64,000 nt of DNA from DATJPR01 sp963843525 (GTDB lineage Bacteria > Bacteroidota > Ignavibacteria > UBA10030 > UBA6906). The notes beneath the pieces were generated by a model, which searched no databases, had not been told where the DNA came from, and saw only the letters and a program-made list of their open reading frames with translations. Below are positions 17,075 to 25,469 of the stretch, piece by piece. The position numbers were made by a program, and so were the translations under genes. The stretch lies in the NCBI GenBank assembly GCA_963843525.1, contig CAWJKM010000003.1:1-64000 (forward strand), read 5' to 3'. Numbering within the stretch: position 1 is the first letter of the stretch; every line of letters starts with the position of its first letter.

Positions 17075-17857
17075 ATGCGCAGGTCCTTCGATATCGCAAC
17101 CGCCGGCGGGCTGTCACTGGGTATGGTGGCAGTCTTCGGCTCATTCATGCTTGAGGGAGGGAAGATCGGCGCGCTGATCCTCCTTCCGGCGATGATGATT
17201 GTCTTTGTCGGAACGTTCGCCGCCGCCATGATCGGAACGTCGTTGAAGAACTTCCTTGGCCTGGGAAAGATGATGCTGCTTGCACTGATGCCGCCACGGT
17301 ACGAAGTCAAGGAGACAATCGATCACATCGTGCGATATTCCACGATCGCGCGGAAAGAAGGGCTCCTCGCCCTTGAGCGTGAATTGCCGCAAATCGACAA
17401 TCCATTTTTGAAGAAGGTCCTCCGGTTTGCGATCGACGGCACAGAGCCCGAAGTTCTCCGCTCGCTGGCAGAAACAGAAGTGTCGTACATCGAGGAACGC
17501 CATACGCGCTCCGCTTCCATTCTCCAGAAGATGGGCGGATACTCGCCGACGATGGGCATTATCGGAACGGTCATGGGTTTGATTTCGACGCTCGCCGCCG
17601 CGGGGGACGATGCGAACACCCTGATCCGTCATATCGCATCCGCATTTATCGCAACCCTGTGGGGCGTTTTCATGGCCAACATCGTGTGGCTTCCTCTCGC
17701 CGACAAGTTGAAGCACATTCACAATGAAGAGTACATCTTCATGGATATGATCACTGAAGGCATCCTTTCCATCCAGGCCGGAGAAATCCCGTCGGTGATC
17801 AAGGCGCGCCTGAACAGCATGCTCCCGTCCAGCGAACAAGAGGTGGATGCGAAATGA
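17075..17857 (+). CDS. motA: Flagellar motor stator protein MotA (copy 1)
   Basis: MotA forms the pentameric ring that turns around MotB and drives the rotor. The 260-residue protein has four membrane helices (about 8-28, 33-53, 150-172, 185-205) and a large cytosolic loop between helices 2 and 3. The conserved GGYSPTMGIIGTVMGLISTL stretch and ASAFIATLWGVFMANIVWLPLADKLK define the ion-path helices. It is of the shorter Bacillus/PomA-like type, unlike the second MotA at 19309. It overlaps motB copy 1 by 4 bases (ATGA). Confidence 0.93.
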   Translation: MRRSFDIATAGGLSLGMVAVFGSFMLEGGKIGALILLPAMMIVFVGTFAAAMIGTSLKNFLGLGKMMLLALMPPRYEVKETIDHIVRYSTIARKEGLLALERELPQIDNPFLKKVLRFAIDGTEPEVLRSLAETEVSYIEERHTRSASILQKMGGYSPTMGIIGTVMGLISTLAAAGDDANTLIRHIASAFIATLWGVFMANIVWLPLADKLKHIHNEEYIFMDMITEGILSIQAGEIPSVIKARLNSMLPSSEQEVDAK

Positions 17858-18603
17858 AGCGGAAGAATCGACATAGCGGGGGGCACGACAGCGAGGATCG
17901 TTGGCTTCTGACCTACTCGGATCTCATCACGCTCCTCCTGGGCCTTTTCGTGATCCTCTACGCCATGTCGAAAATCGACGCCGGAAAATACGCGGAATTT
18001 GTCAATGCAATGGAAGGTGTGTTCGGCAGCTCCAAGGGCGTCATGAGCGGACACGTGGGAGTGGTGCAGCTGCCCGTGGGTTCCATGCGCGATGAACGAC
18101 AAAAAGTCGTCGATGAACTCGGTTCGGCGCTGCATCTTTCGGACAAGAAACTGCCGATCAGCATATCGTACAACGAGCGCGGCATCACCGTTCACATCAT
18201 GGAAGAAATGCTGTTCCCGTCGGGGAGTGCGGAGATCAAGAGCACGTCGCTTATCGCCCTTGATTCGCTGGCGACGGTCCTGCGTAAACTGCCGAACGAT
18301 ATTCGGGTGGAAGGACATACCGACAATGTGCCGATCAGTGTACCCGCGTTTCCCTCGAATTGGCATCTCTCGGTCGCCAGAGCAGTGAATGTCGGGTACT
18401 ATCTCATCGAGCATCATGGACTCAATCCGGAACGGGTTTCAGTGGTGGGATTTTCGGAATACCAACCTCTCGTGCCCAACGACACACCGGAAAACAGGGC
18501 AAAGAACCGCCGCGTGGACATCGTGATCCTCACAGGAAACGGACAATCCGGTCAGGACAATAATCGGCAAAACGCCGATGAGAAGAAGGAGAACAACCAA
18601 TGA
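17854..18603 (+). CDS. motB: Flagellar motor stator protein MotB (copy 1)
   Basis: MotB anchors the stator to peptidoglycan and carries the ion-binding aspartate. One membrane helix (about 20-42) contains Asp23 in WLLTYSDLITLLLGLFVILY. A plug/linker follows, and an OmpA-like peptidoglycan-binding domain spans about 100-230, with VEGHTDNVPI and the closing AKNRRVDIVI. The leucine-rich helix after the aspartate looks more like PomB/MotS-type stators than like copy 2, so a different ion preference is possible but not shown. The stop overlaps fliW by 4 bases. Confidence 0.93.
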   Translation: MKRKNRHSGGHDSEDRWLLTYSDLITLLLGLFVILYAMSKIDAGKYAEFVNAMEGVFGSSKGVMSGHVGVVQLPVGSMRDERQKVVDELGSALHLSDKKLPISISYNERGITVHIMEEMLFPSGSAEIKSTSLIALDSLATVLRKLPNDIRVEGHTDNVPISVPAFPSNWHLSVARAVNVGYYLIEHHGLNPERVSVVGFSEYQPLVPNDTPENRAKNRRVDIVILTGNGQSGQDNNRQNADEKKENNQ

Positions 18604-19010
18604 AATGGGTGAGCAGGCAATTCGGTGATCTGGACTATGAAGACAACATGGTCATCTACTTTACCGAAGGACTGTTCGGGTTCGAACAGTTCAAGAAATT
18701 CATCATTGTTCACGACGTCGATTCAGAGCCGTTTCGCTGGCTTGTTTCGGTGGAAAACAACGACTTGAGCTTCCCCATGCTCGAGCCGGGGCTCATCCTC
18801 CCCGGCTATGAGGGAAACGGGGGGAGTGATCGGGAGGTGTGGGTCATCGCGACGCTGAACAAAGATGTTGAGAAATCGAGTGTGAATCTGCGGAGCCCCG
18901 TCGTCATCGACCGGAAAACGTATGAGGCACAACAGGTCATCCTGGACGATGAGACATTGCCGTTCCAATATCCGTTGGTTCCAGCCTCAGACACCGTGGG
19001 GGGGAGGTAA
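18600..19010 (+). CDS. fliW: Flagellar assembly factor FliW (CsrA antagonist)
   Basis: FliW binds CsrA and relieves its block on flagellin translation; free flagellin competes for FliW, giving a homeostatic loop. The 136-residue protein shows the family opening (FTEGLFGFEQFKKFIIVHD, about 19-37), a WLVSVENNDLSFPML-type strand and the C-terminal NLRSPVVIDRKTYEAQQVIL stretch. It is translated by an ATGA overlap with motB copy 1, and csrA starts 3 bases after its stop. That is the fliW-csrA pairing seen in many flagellated bacteria outside the gamma-proteobacteria. Confidence 0.95.
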   Translation: MKWVSRQFGDLDYEDNMVIYFTEGLFGFEQFKKFIIVHDVDSEPFRWLVSVENNDLSFPMLEPGLILPGYEGNGGSDREVWVIATLNKDVEKSSVNLRSPVVIDRKTYEAQQVILDDETLPFQYPLVPASDTVGGR

Positions 19011-19013
19011 ACC

Positions 19014-19271
19014 ATGCTTGTACTCTCAAGAAAGACGGATGAAGTCATCCGCATCGGCGATCAGATTGTCGTAAAGGTCCTCTCTATCAAGGACGGTCAG
19101 GTCAAAATCGGAATCGAAGCGCCCCGGGCAATTCGCGTGTTTCGCGGCGAATTGTATGTCCAGGCGCAGGAACAGAACCAGGTTGCCGCAAATACGGACC
19201 GCACCTCTGCCGCCGCCGTCGCGGTGAATCTCGCGAAAATCCAGGTTCGCGGGCATGGCGGCGTGAAGTAG
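19014..19271 (+). CDS. csrA: Carbon storage/translation regulator CsrA
   Basis: CsrA is a small dimeric RNA-binding protein that blocks ribosome access at GGA motifs, typically on flagellin mRNA. The opening MLVLSRKTDEVIRIGD and the VKIGIEAPRAIRVFRGEL stretch (Arg-rich binding edge) are textbook. The protein has 85 residues, with a C-terminal extension of about 20-25 beyond the shortest family members; such extensions are common in FliW-paired CsrA and are where FliW contacts it. A GGGGGGAGG box lies just before the ATG. A 37-base gap separates it from the second stator pair. Confidence 0.95.
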   Translation: MLVLSRKTDEVIRIGDQIVVKVLSIKDGQVKIGIEAPRAIRVFRGELYVQAQEQNQVAANTDRTSAAAVAVNLAKIQVRGHGGVK

Positions 19272-19308
19272 ATATCGGCATCCACAATAATCTTTCGGAT
19301 CCTGTACT

Positions 19309-20169
19309 ATGTTTGTTATCATCGGCGTTGTCGTTGTAGTGATCGGTGTGCTCGGCGGATTCGTTCTGCACGGCGGTCCCCTCCCGGTTCTCCTTCAATG
19401 GGCCGAGTTTCTCATTATCGGTGGCGCTTCGGTCGGATCGCTATTGATCGGGACACCGCTTCCCCAGCTGAAGAAGCTGGTGGGCAGCGTCGGGAAGATA
19501 CTCGCCGGTGATCCCTATACCAAGGAACAATATGTCAAACTGATTCAGACGCAGTTTGAATTGTTCAATCTTGCGAAACGAGAAGGTCTCATCAATATCG
19601 AACAACATATCGGAGATCCGGCGAAGAGCGCCATTTTCAGCAAGAATCCCTTCCTGTTGAAGAATCATCATGCCCTGGATTTTCTCTGTGATACGATGAA
19701 ACTCTTGTTGGGCGGAGGAATTCCGCCCTACGATATTGAAGGCATGATGGATGCTGACATCGATACCCATCACCTGGAAAGTAACACGCCCCCGAGCCTG
19801 ATTCAGAAGCTTGGCGATGCTCTTCCAGGGCTCGGGATTGTCGCGGCCGTGCTGGGCATCGTGATTACGATGCAGGCGATCGACGGACCGCCGGCGGAGA
19901 TCGGGGAAAAAGTTGCCGCCGCCCTGGTGGGCACGTTTCTCGGGGTTCTCATCTCGTACGGCTTTGTCCAACCCGTCGCGACGAATATGGAACTGCTGAA
20001 TGCTGCGGAAGCACGCTACATGGAATGCATCAAGGCCGGCGTCGTGGCGTACGCCAAGGGGAATGCGCCGACGGTCGTTGTGGAATTCGCCCGGCGGGTG
20101 ATCTACAGCAATGTGCGGCCAAGCTTCGAAGAGGTCGAAAAGGCAATCAAGGCCGTCAAGGCCGGTTAA
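19309..20169 (+). CDS. motA: Flagellar motor stator protein MotA (copy 2)
   Basis: A second MotA of 286 residues, of the long proteobacterial type rather than the type of copy 1. Features are an immediate N-terminal membrane helix, the conserved EFLIIGGASVGSLLIG segment, a cytosolic region with LAKREGLINIEQHI, and helices 3-4 including LPGLGIVAAVLGIVITMQAI and VAAALVGTFLGVLISYGFVQP. The family's small basic C-terminus is present. motB copy 2 starts 17 bases after its stop. The two MotA copies differ too much to be a recent duplication. Confidence 0.93.
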   Translation: MFVIIGVVVVVIGVLGGFVLHGGPLPVLLQWAEFLIIGGASVGSLLIGTPLPQLKKLVGSVGKILAGDPYTKEQYVKLIQTQFELFNLAKREGLINIEQHIGDPAKSAIFSKNPFLLKNHHALDFLCDTMKLLLGGGIPPYDIEGMMDADIDTHHLESNTPPSLIQKLGDALPGLGIVAAVLGIVITMQAIDGPPAEIGEKVAAALVGTFLGVLISYGFVQPVATNMELLNAAEARYMECIKAGVVAYAKGNAPTVVVEFARRVIYSNVRPSFEEVEKAIKAVKAG

Positions 20170-20186
20170 GCAGGTCGGAGAGTTCG

Positions 20187-20951
20187 ATGGCAGTCGATAC
20201 GGAAGAAGTCCCGGTAAGGATCATCAAGAAAAAGAGCGGGCACGCCGGACACCACGGGGGCGCCTGGAAGGTGGCGTATGCGGATTTTGTCACGGCGATG
20301 ATGGCTTTGTTCATCGTCCTCTGGATCGTGGGCCAGAGCAAAGCTGTCAAGGAATCCGTTGCGGGCTATTTCAAGGACCCGGGGGCGTTCACCAGCGCCC
20401 ATGGAAGTGCGGGAGCGCTCGACGGGGGCATGGGTGCGATGAAAGAGGACGCCATCAATACCATCGCGATTCAGCGGGAAGCCTTCGAAAAGCTCGGGGA
20501 GGAGATCAGGAAGGAAATCGAGGACAAACCCGAACTCCGGTCCATCGCGTCGCAGGTGCGATTCGACATCGTCAACGAAGGATTGCGGATCGAATTGATT
20601 GAAAAGTCGGAATCGTACTTCTTCGACGTCGGAACCTCGGATATCAAACCGGACGCAGCGGCGATATTGGGCATTATCGCGCGGGAGGTCAAATCGCTTC
20701 CGAATAAACTTGTCGTCGAAGGCCACACCGATGCCCGCCAGTACGCCCGTGTCGACGGCTATTCGAATTTTGAGTTGAGCGCCGACCGGGCCAATAGTGC
20801 CCGCCGTATCCTTGTGAAGGAAGGCGTGGCACAAGGACAGATCGATCAGGTCCGCGGTTATGCGGACACCCGGCTGCGCGACCGAAACGATCCGTTCGAT
20901 ATCACGAACCGCCGAATCAGTATACTCGTCAAGTATAACGCAGAGAAATAG
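20187..20951 (+). CDS. motB: Flagellar motor stator protein MotB (copy 2)
   Basis: Second MotB, 254 residues. The ATG at 20187 after a GGAG box is chosen; the frame is open further upstream, but that part lies inside motA. A basic cytosolic start (IIKKKSGHAGHHGGAWKVAYAD) leads into the single membrane helix with ion-binding Asp33 in AYADFVTAMMALFIVLWIV. The OmpA-like domain (about 130-250) includes VVEGHTDAR and the closing NRRISILVKY. This is the classic proton-type MotB layout seen in proteobacteria, contrasting with copy 1. The response regulator starts 4 bases after the stop. Confidence 0.94.
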   Translation: MAVDTEEVPVRIIKKKSGHAGHHGGAWKVAYADFVTAMMALFIVLWIVGQSKAVKESVAGYFKDPGAFTSAHGSAGALDGGMGAMKEDAINTIAIQREAFEKLGEEIRKEIEDKPELRSIASQVRFDIVNEGLRIELIEKSESYFFDVGTSDIKPDAAAILGIIAREVKSLPNKLVVEGHTDARQYARVDGYSNFELSADRANSARRILVKEGVAQGQIDQVRGYADTRLRDRNDPFDITNRRISILVKYNAEK

Positions 20952-20955
20952 CTCC

Positions 20956-22146
20956 ATGGCGCACCAGTCTTTGATCCTGGCGGTCGACGATGACCCGGCC
21001 TCACTTTTGATGTTGGCGAACGTCCTTCAAATCGACAGGAACTACAAGGTCCTGACTGCCACCAACGTGGCGGATGCGATCGTAGTGGCGGAGAGAAACT
21101 CTCCCGATCTCGTCATCACCGACCGGTATATGCCCGGACGGGACGGATTCGATTTGTGCAGGTGGGTCAAGTCGCACCCCGTCCTCTCCGGATCGATGGT
21201 CATGCTCCTGACCGCCTCGGCGGAAGTGGAGAGTATCGTCAAAGGGTTGGATCTTGGGGCGGATGACTATATCACCAAACCGTTCAACCCCGAAGAATTG
21301 CATTCCCGCGTGCGGGCCCTCCTCCGGATCAAACGGTTGGGCGACCAGCTGAAAAAGGACAACGAGCGCCTGGCAGAACTCAATGCGGCGTTACACGACA
21401 GCCTGGCCGGGATCATGCATCTCATCACGCACATGATCGAATTGCGCGTACCCGATGCGGCATTGCGCGCGGAGCGGTCGTGCAAACTTGCCCGGTGGGT
21501 GGGGGAACGCCTGGAAATGGAAAAGGAACCTGCGGGCATTCTGATCCTCGCCGCCCGGATCCACGAGATCGGGAAGATCGTCATGCCCGATGAAGTCCTT
21601 GGCCACCTCTCCACCCAACTCAGCAATGACCAGAAGGAAACTCTCTCGCAATTTCCGATGTTTGGTCACATGCTGGTGGGAAGGATTCCGCAGCTCAACG
21701 AGGTGGCGACGCTCGTCCGCCATCAGCTGGAGAATTTCGACGGCACCGGCAACCCTGACCACTTGCGGGGGAAGCAAATCCCGCTGGGGGCCCGGGTGCT
21801 CCGCGTTGTCAATGTCATCGAGGAGTCGCCTGCGGAGTTCACCCCCGCGCAGATCTGCGAAGAACTCGAACGCCACAGGGGAACCCTGCTTGATCCGATC
21901 GTCGTGCAAAGCGCTGTAGAGTTTGTGACCACGCTTTCCGACCCGGCGTGGATGCGGGGGAAGAAGCAAGTCGCGATCGGAAGCATCGTGGAAGGGATGG
22001 TGACTGCGGCGGATATCTGCACCGCAAAAGGGATCAAACTGCTTCCCCGTGATACCAAGCTCACGCAATCGCATATCAACTGGATCCAGGCCCATAATCA
22101 AAAGGATCCGATCCTCTCCGGGATCTATGTGTACGAGGTCGCCTGA
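20956..22146 (+). CDS. Response regulator with degenerate HD-GYP-like output domain
   Basis: 396 residues from the ATG 4 bases after motB. The receiver domain (1-125) is intact: acidic pocket DDD at 11-13, phospho-acceptor Asp56 in ITDRYMP, and the KPF lysine. A coiled linker (about 125-165) leads to an HD-GYP-like domain (about 165-350) whose catalytic signature is eroded. The HD pair reads His203-Glu204 (RIHEIGK), the usual HHE reads Gln257-Leu258-Glu259, and GYP reads GNP (265-267). Cyclic-di-GMP hydrolysis is therefore unlikely; binding or scaffolding is more plausible. Its place behind the stator genes points to motor control. Confidence 0.88.
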   Translation: MAHQSLILAVDDDPASLLMLANVLQIDRNYKVLTATNVADAIVVAERNSPDLVITDRYMPGRDGFDLCRWVKSHPVLSGSMVMLLTASAEVESIVKGLDLGADDYITKPFNPEELHSRVRALLRIKRLGDQLKKDNERLAELNAALHDSLAGIMHLITHMIELRVPDAALRAERSCKLARWVGERLEMEKEPAGILILAARIHEIGKIVMPDEVLGHLSTQLSNDQKETLSQFPMFGHMLVGRIPQLNEVATLVRHQLENFDGTGNPDHLRGKQIPLGARVLRVVNVIEESPAEFTPAQICEELERHRGTLLDPIVVQSAVEFVTTLSDPAWMRGKKQVAIGSIVEGMVTAADICTAKGIKLLPRDTKLTQSHINWIQAHNQKDPILSGIYVYEVA

Positions 22147-23143
22147 CCTTCCCGGCGTTCTTGCGGTCTGCACTCTCGCCCTCTTGTTCTCGTCCTGTGA
22201 CGAGGGGGTCCGCGTTGTTCCCATGCCGAAACCCCGCGATCTCACCGAACTCTCCTGGACAGTTGATACACTGACGGACGGACAAGCACCCGTGGAGCTC
22301 TCCTCCATCGATGGACAATCCGCCGAGGCATTGTTCGCCGTAGGAACGTCGGCTGATTCCCAGGCGGTTGTCTTTGCCTACGATGGGCAGGGCTGGCGTG
22401 AAACGTTCCGGGTTGACGCTCCGTCGGCACTCCATGGCATCTGCACCGCCGGTCCGGTCGATCTGTGGGCGGTCGGGGCTGTCGGCGATTCAGGACTCGT
22501 CCTCCAGCACACCGGGGACTCCTGGCAAAGCATTCCGCATCCGCATTCGGGACCGCTGCTCACGGTGGACGCAGGTTCGAATTTCGATGTGTGGTGTGGC
22601 GGAGAGCAGGGGATCGTCCTTCACCACACGCTGTTTCAGTGGGAACGATATTCTCTGGGGAACGACCTCGCGATCGAGTCCATCGCGGAGGTCACGCCGG
22701 TGAACGTGTATGCAATCGCCCGCCGCACGGGCCCGCTCTCACCGTTCGATTACCCTGACTATCTCTGCTATTTCAACGGGGTGCGATGGCAACGGATCGA
22801 CTCGATTCCCCCTCCCGGAATCGGGTTGCCGCAACGATTTGGCACACGTCTCTATTCTGAACTTTCACGACTGTATTCCCTCGGGCCCGGATTGTTTTTT
22901 CTGGACATCGATCATTGGCAGCGACAGATTACGGCGGACGATCTTCGCGCGCTGTACCTGGAAAACACGAACAACATCGTTGCCGTAGGCAAAGAGATTT
23001 TCCACTTCAACGGCGTCCAGTGGTATAGTTTCACGCCGTTTACGGAAGGGTCGGTAACCTGGTCGGATGTGTGGATGGACGCGAGCGAAGTCTTTGTGGC
23101 AGGAACGGATGGCAGGAGGACATTGCTGTTGCATGGAAGGTGA
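22127..23143 (+). CDS. Putative propeller-type lipoprotein, function unknown
   Basis: 338 residues, not assigned to a named family. The ATG at 22127 overlaps the response regulator end by 20 bases and gives a short signal sequence ending at FSSC, a lipobox-like site with a non-standard residue at -3. The rest is a repeated beta pattern with blades such as HGICTAGPVDLWAVGAVGDS, LLTVDAGSNFDVWCGGEQG and NIVAVGKEIFHFNGVQW, typical of secreted propellers in the FCB group. No enzyme motif is seen. Whether it belongs functionally to the motility operon or simply ends it is unclear. Confidence 0.72.
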   Translation: MCTRSPDLPGVLAVCTLALLFSSCDEGVRVVPMPKPRDLTELSWTVDTLTDGQAPVELSSIDGQSAEALFAVGTSADSQAVVFAYDGQGWRETFRVDAPSALHGICTAGPVDLWAVGAVGDSGLVLQHTGDSWQSIPHPHSGPLLTVDAGSNFDVWCGGEQGIVLHHTLFQWERYSLGNDLAIESIAEVTPVNVYAIARRTGPLSPFDYPDYLCYFNGVRWQRIDSIPPPGIGLPQRFGTRLYSELSRLYSLGPGLFFLDIDHWQRQITADDLRALYLENTNNIVAVGKEIFHFNGVQWYSFTPFTEGSVTWSDVWMDASEVFVAGTDGRRTLLLHGR

Positions 23144-23187
23144 TCCGGGCGGAGCGTGCCTTCCGATGCAGCGAATTGCTTCCGGCG

Positions 23188-24621
23188 TTATCTTCCGGAG
23201 GACAGCGTCCCTAAGTAGACTTCAATTTCCCGGGCTGCACGCTTCCCGTCCCGCATTGCCAGGATCACCGTCGCTCCACCTCGCGCAAGGTCTCCGCCGG
23301 CAAATACGCCCGGTCGGCTAGTCCCCTGCTGATCATTCACGGTGACCACACCCCGCCTGCCGGTCTCGAGACCGGGCGTGGTGGATTGAACAATGGGGTT
23401 TGGTTTCTGCCCGATCGCCTCAATGACCGTTTCGACATCGAGCGTGAATTCAGATCCTTCAATCGGTATTGGGCGTCGCCTGCCGGATTCGTCGGGCTCT
23501 CCGAGTCCCATTTTCTGACACTCGATCCCCACCACCCAGTGATTGTTGTTCCCGATGATCCGAACGGGATTGGTAAGCATGACGAAATGGATCCCCTCCT
23601 GTTCGGCATGATGAATCTCTTCCTCTCGCGCAGGCATTTCCTCAAGCGACCGCCGATAAATCAGATAGGCCTCCGTTGCGCCCATGCGGCGCGACGTCCT
23701 GACCGCATCCATTGCGGTGTTTCCTCCGCCGATGACAGCAACGCGTTTCCCGATTCTCACAGGAGTATCGTTTTCGGGAAACTTGTACGCGCCCATAAGA
23801 TTGACCCGGGTGAGAAACTCGTTGGCCGAATAAACTCCGCTGAGATTCTCGCCGGGAATGCCCATGAACGTCGGGGTCCCGGCCCCGGTGGCAAGAAAGA
23901 TCGCTGAAAATCCCCATTCGTTGAAGAGTTCGTCCACTGTTGCAGTCCGGCCCACGACAAAGTTGGTATAGATCATCACGCCCAGCTGCCTGATTCGGTC
24001 GATCTCGAGGTCCAGAATCTCCTTCGGGAGACGGAACTCGGGAATCCCGTACCGGAGAACCCCGCCGAGAGCATGAAGTGCCTCGAATATCGTTACCCCG
24101 TACCCTTTCTGGGCAAGTTCGGCCGCGCAGGTAAGGCCGGCAGGCCCTGATCCGACGATCGCGACTTTCTCCCCGTGGTGTTCCTTAATCTCGGGAATCC
24201 TGAACAGGCCGTGGCCCGATTCATAATCGGCGACAAACCGCTCGAGCTTTCCAATAGCCACGGGAGTCAACTTCTTTCCGAGCACGCAGAGCGATTCACA
24301 CTGCGATTCCTGCGGACACACGCGGCCGCAAATTGCAGGAAGATAATTTGCTTCCCGGATCTTCTGCACCGCGCCGGAAAAATCCTTTTGTAATACCGCC
24401 TGAATGAAGCTCCGAATATCAATGCCGACAGGGCAACCGTCCGTGCAGAGAGGCTCTTTACACTCGAGGCAGCGCGATGCCTCAACGATGGATCGTTCTT
24501 CGTCGAATCCGAATGAAACTTCAAGGAAATTCCCGGCGCGCACGACAGGCTCCTGCTCGGACGCTTCCTGACGTTTGATTTTCATCCGCTCCGAAGGCTT
24601 GAGGGGGTTGATCCGGTTCAT
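23188..24621 (-). CDS. nfnB: NADPH-binding flavoprotein subunit of NfnAB-type transhydrogenase (GltD/SudA-like)
   Basis: The large subunit of the NfnAB/SudAB-type complex, which couples NADH, NADPH and ferredoxin; single-subunit relatives are annotated as glutamate synthase small chain. Two four-cysteine Fe-S motifs lie at Cys51/54/59/63 and Cys98/102/108/112. An FAD Rossmann motif follows (VGSGPAGLTCAAELAQKGYG, about 147-166), then an NADP Rossmann motif VIGGGNTAMDAVRTSRR. The ATG at 24621 overlaps the partner stop as ATGA. The 477-residue length fits. No large glutamate synthase subunit is nearby, and the partner is of NfnA type, so transhydrogenase is favoured. Confidence 0.87.
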   Translation of the reverse strand: MNRINPLKPSERMKIKRQEASEQEPVVRAGNFLEVSFGFDEERSIVEASRCLECKEPLCTDGCPVGIDIRSFIQAVLQKDFSGAVQKIREANYLPAICGRVCPQESQCESLCVLGKKLTPVAIGKLERFVADYESGHGLFRIPEIKEHHGEKVAIVGSGPAGLTCAAELAQKGYGVTIFEALHALGGVLRYGIPEFRLPKEILDLEIDRIRQLGVMIYTNFVVGRTATVDELFNEWGFSAIFLATGAGTPTFMGIPGENLSGVYSANEFLTRVNLMGAYKFPENDTPVRIGKRVAVIGGGNTAMDAVRTSRRMGATEAYLIYRRSLEEMPAREEEIHHAEQEGIHFVMLTNPVRIIGNNNHWVVGIECQKMGLGEPDESGRRRPIPIEGSEFTLDVETVIEAIGQKPNPIVQSTTPGLETGRRGVVTVNDQQGTSRPGVFAGGDLARGGATVILAMRDGKRAAREIEVYLGTLSSGR

Positions 24622-25469
24622 GACTTGCGCACCTCCCCTGTGAGGCGGCATTGATGATAACGCTCATCGGCAACACGTTCCATATCTACGTAGGTGCGAT
24701 TCCGCATGAGGAGTTCATCAAAGTCGACGAGGTGGCCGTCGAATTCCGGTCCATCGACACAAGCGAACTTCATCTGCCCTCCGATCGTGACACGGCATCC
24801 GCCGCACATCCCCGTTCCATCGACCATGATGGTATTCAGGCTGACAAGCGTTTTCGTCCCGAATGGCCTGGTGACGCCGCAAACCGCCTTCATCATCGGG
24901 AGCGGCCCGATGGCATAGACAGCGTGGATCGGATCCGGTCCCTTCAACAGGTCAAGAAGCTGTTCGGTGACAAACCCCTTGCGTCCGTAGGATCCGTCAT
25001 CGGTGGTCACAAAGATAGTGTCTGAACACGCGCGCATTTCCTCTTCAAGGATGATGAGATCTTTCGAGCGCGCACCGACAATGCTGAGAACCCTGTTCCC
25101 GGCATTTTTCAGCGCCCGGGCGATGGGGTAGAGCTCCGCGGTTCCCACCCCGCCGCCGATACACACTGCCGTCCCATGGTTTTCAATCGGCGTGGGCGTA
25201 CCGAGCGGGCCGACAACGTCGAGGACGGATTCCCCTGCAGTTTTAGAACAGAGGAGTTTCGTCGTCTTTCCGATTGCCTGGACGATAAGGGTGATTGATC
25301 CTCGAACGGGATCACTATCCGCGAGCGTGAGGGGAATTCTCTCGCCGTGATCTTCCACGCGTATCATGACGAAGTTGCCCGCCTTTCGCTTACGCGCTAT
25401 GAATGGCGCATGGATGACGAGGCGCTTGATTGTTGGGGCAAGATCCGTGGCTTCGAGAATTGGATACAT
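24618..25469 (-). CDS. nfnA: FAD/NAD-binding, [2Fe-2S] subunit of NfnAB-type transhydrogenase
   Basis: The small subunit: a ferredoxin-NADP reductase-like fold with FAD domain (about 1-95), NAD domain (about 100-215) starting at CIGGGVGTAELYPIARAL, and a C-terminal [2Fe-2S] site. The site reads Asp217, Cys222, Cys225, Cys237 (DGTGMCGGC and ACVDG), matching the unusual one-Asp/three-Cys cluster known in NfnA. The ATG at 25469 follows an AGGA box and removes a 14-residue upstream extension. It precedes nfnB by a 4-base overlap. Alternatives are sulfide dehydrogenase SudB or the dihydroorotate dehydrogenase electron-transfer subunit. Confidence 0.88.
   Translation of the reverse strand: MYPILEATDLAPTIKRLVIHAPFIARKRKAGNFVMIRVEDHGERIPLTLADSDPVRGSITLIVQAIGKTTKLLCSKTAGESVLDVVGPLGTPTPIENHGTAVCIGGGVGTAELYPIARALKNAGNRVLSIVGARSKDLIILEEEMRACSDTIFVTTDDGSYGRKGFVTEQLLDLLKGPDPIHAVYAIGPLPMMKAVCGVTRPFGTKTLVSLNTIMVDGTGMCGGCRVTIGGQMKFACVDGPEFDGHLVDFDELLMRNRTYVDMERVADERYHQCRLTGEVRKS

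Noticed and set aside
1..23143. A wholly new defence or biosynthetic system
   Set aside because: All long genes in this stretch fit flagellar or signalling roles; the unknowns (5123, 8431, 22127) are reported separately without claiming a new system.
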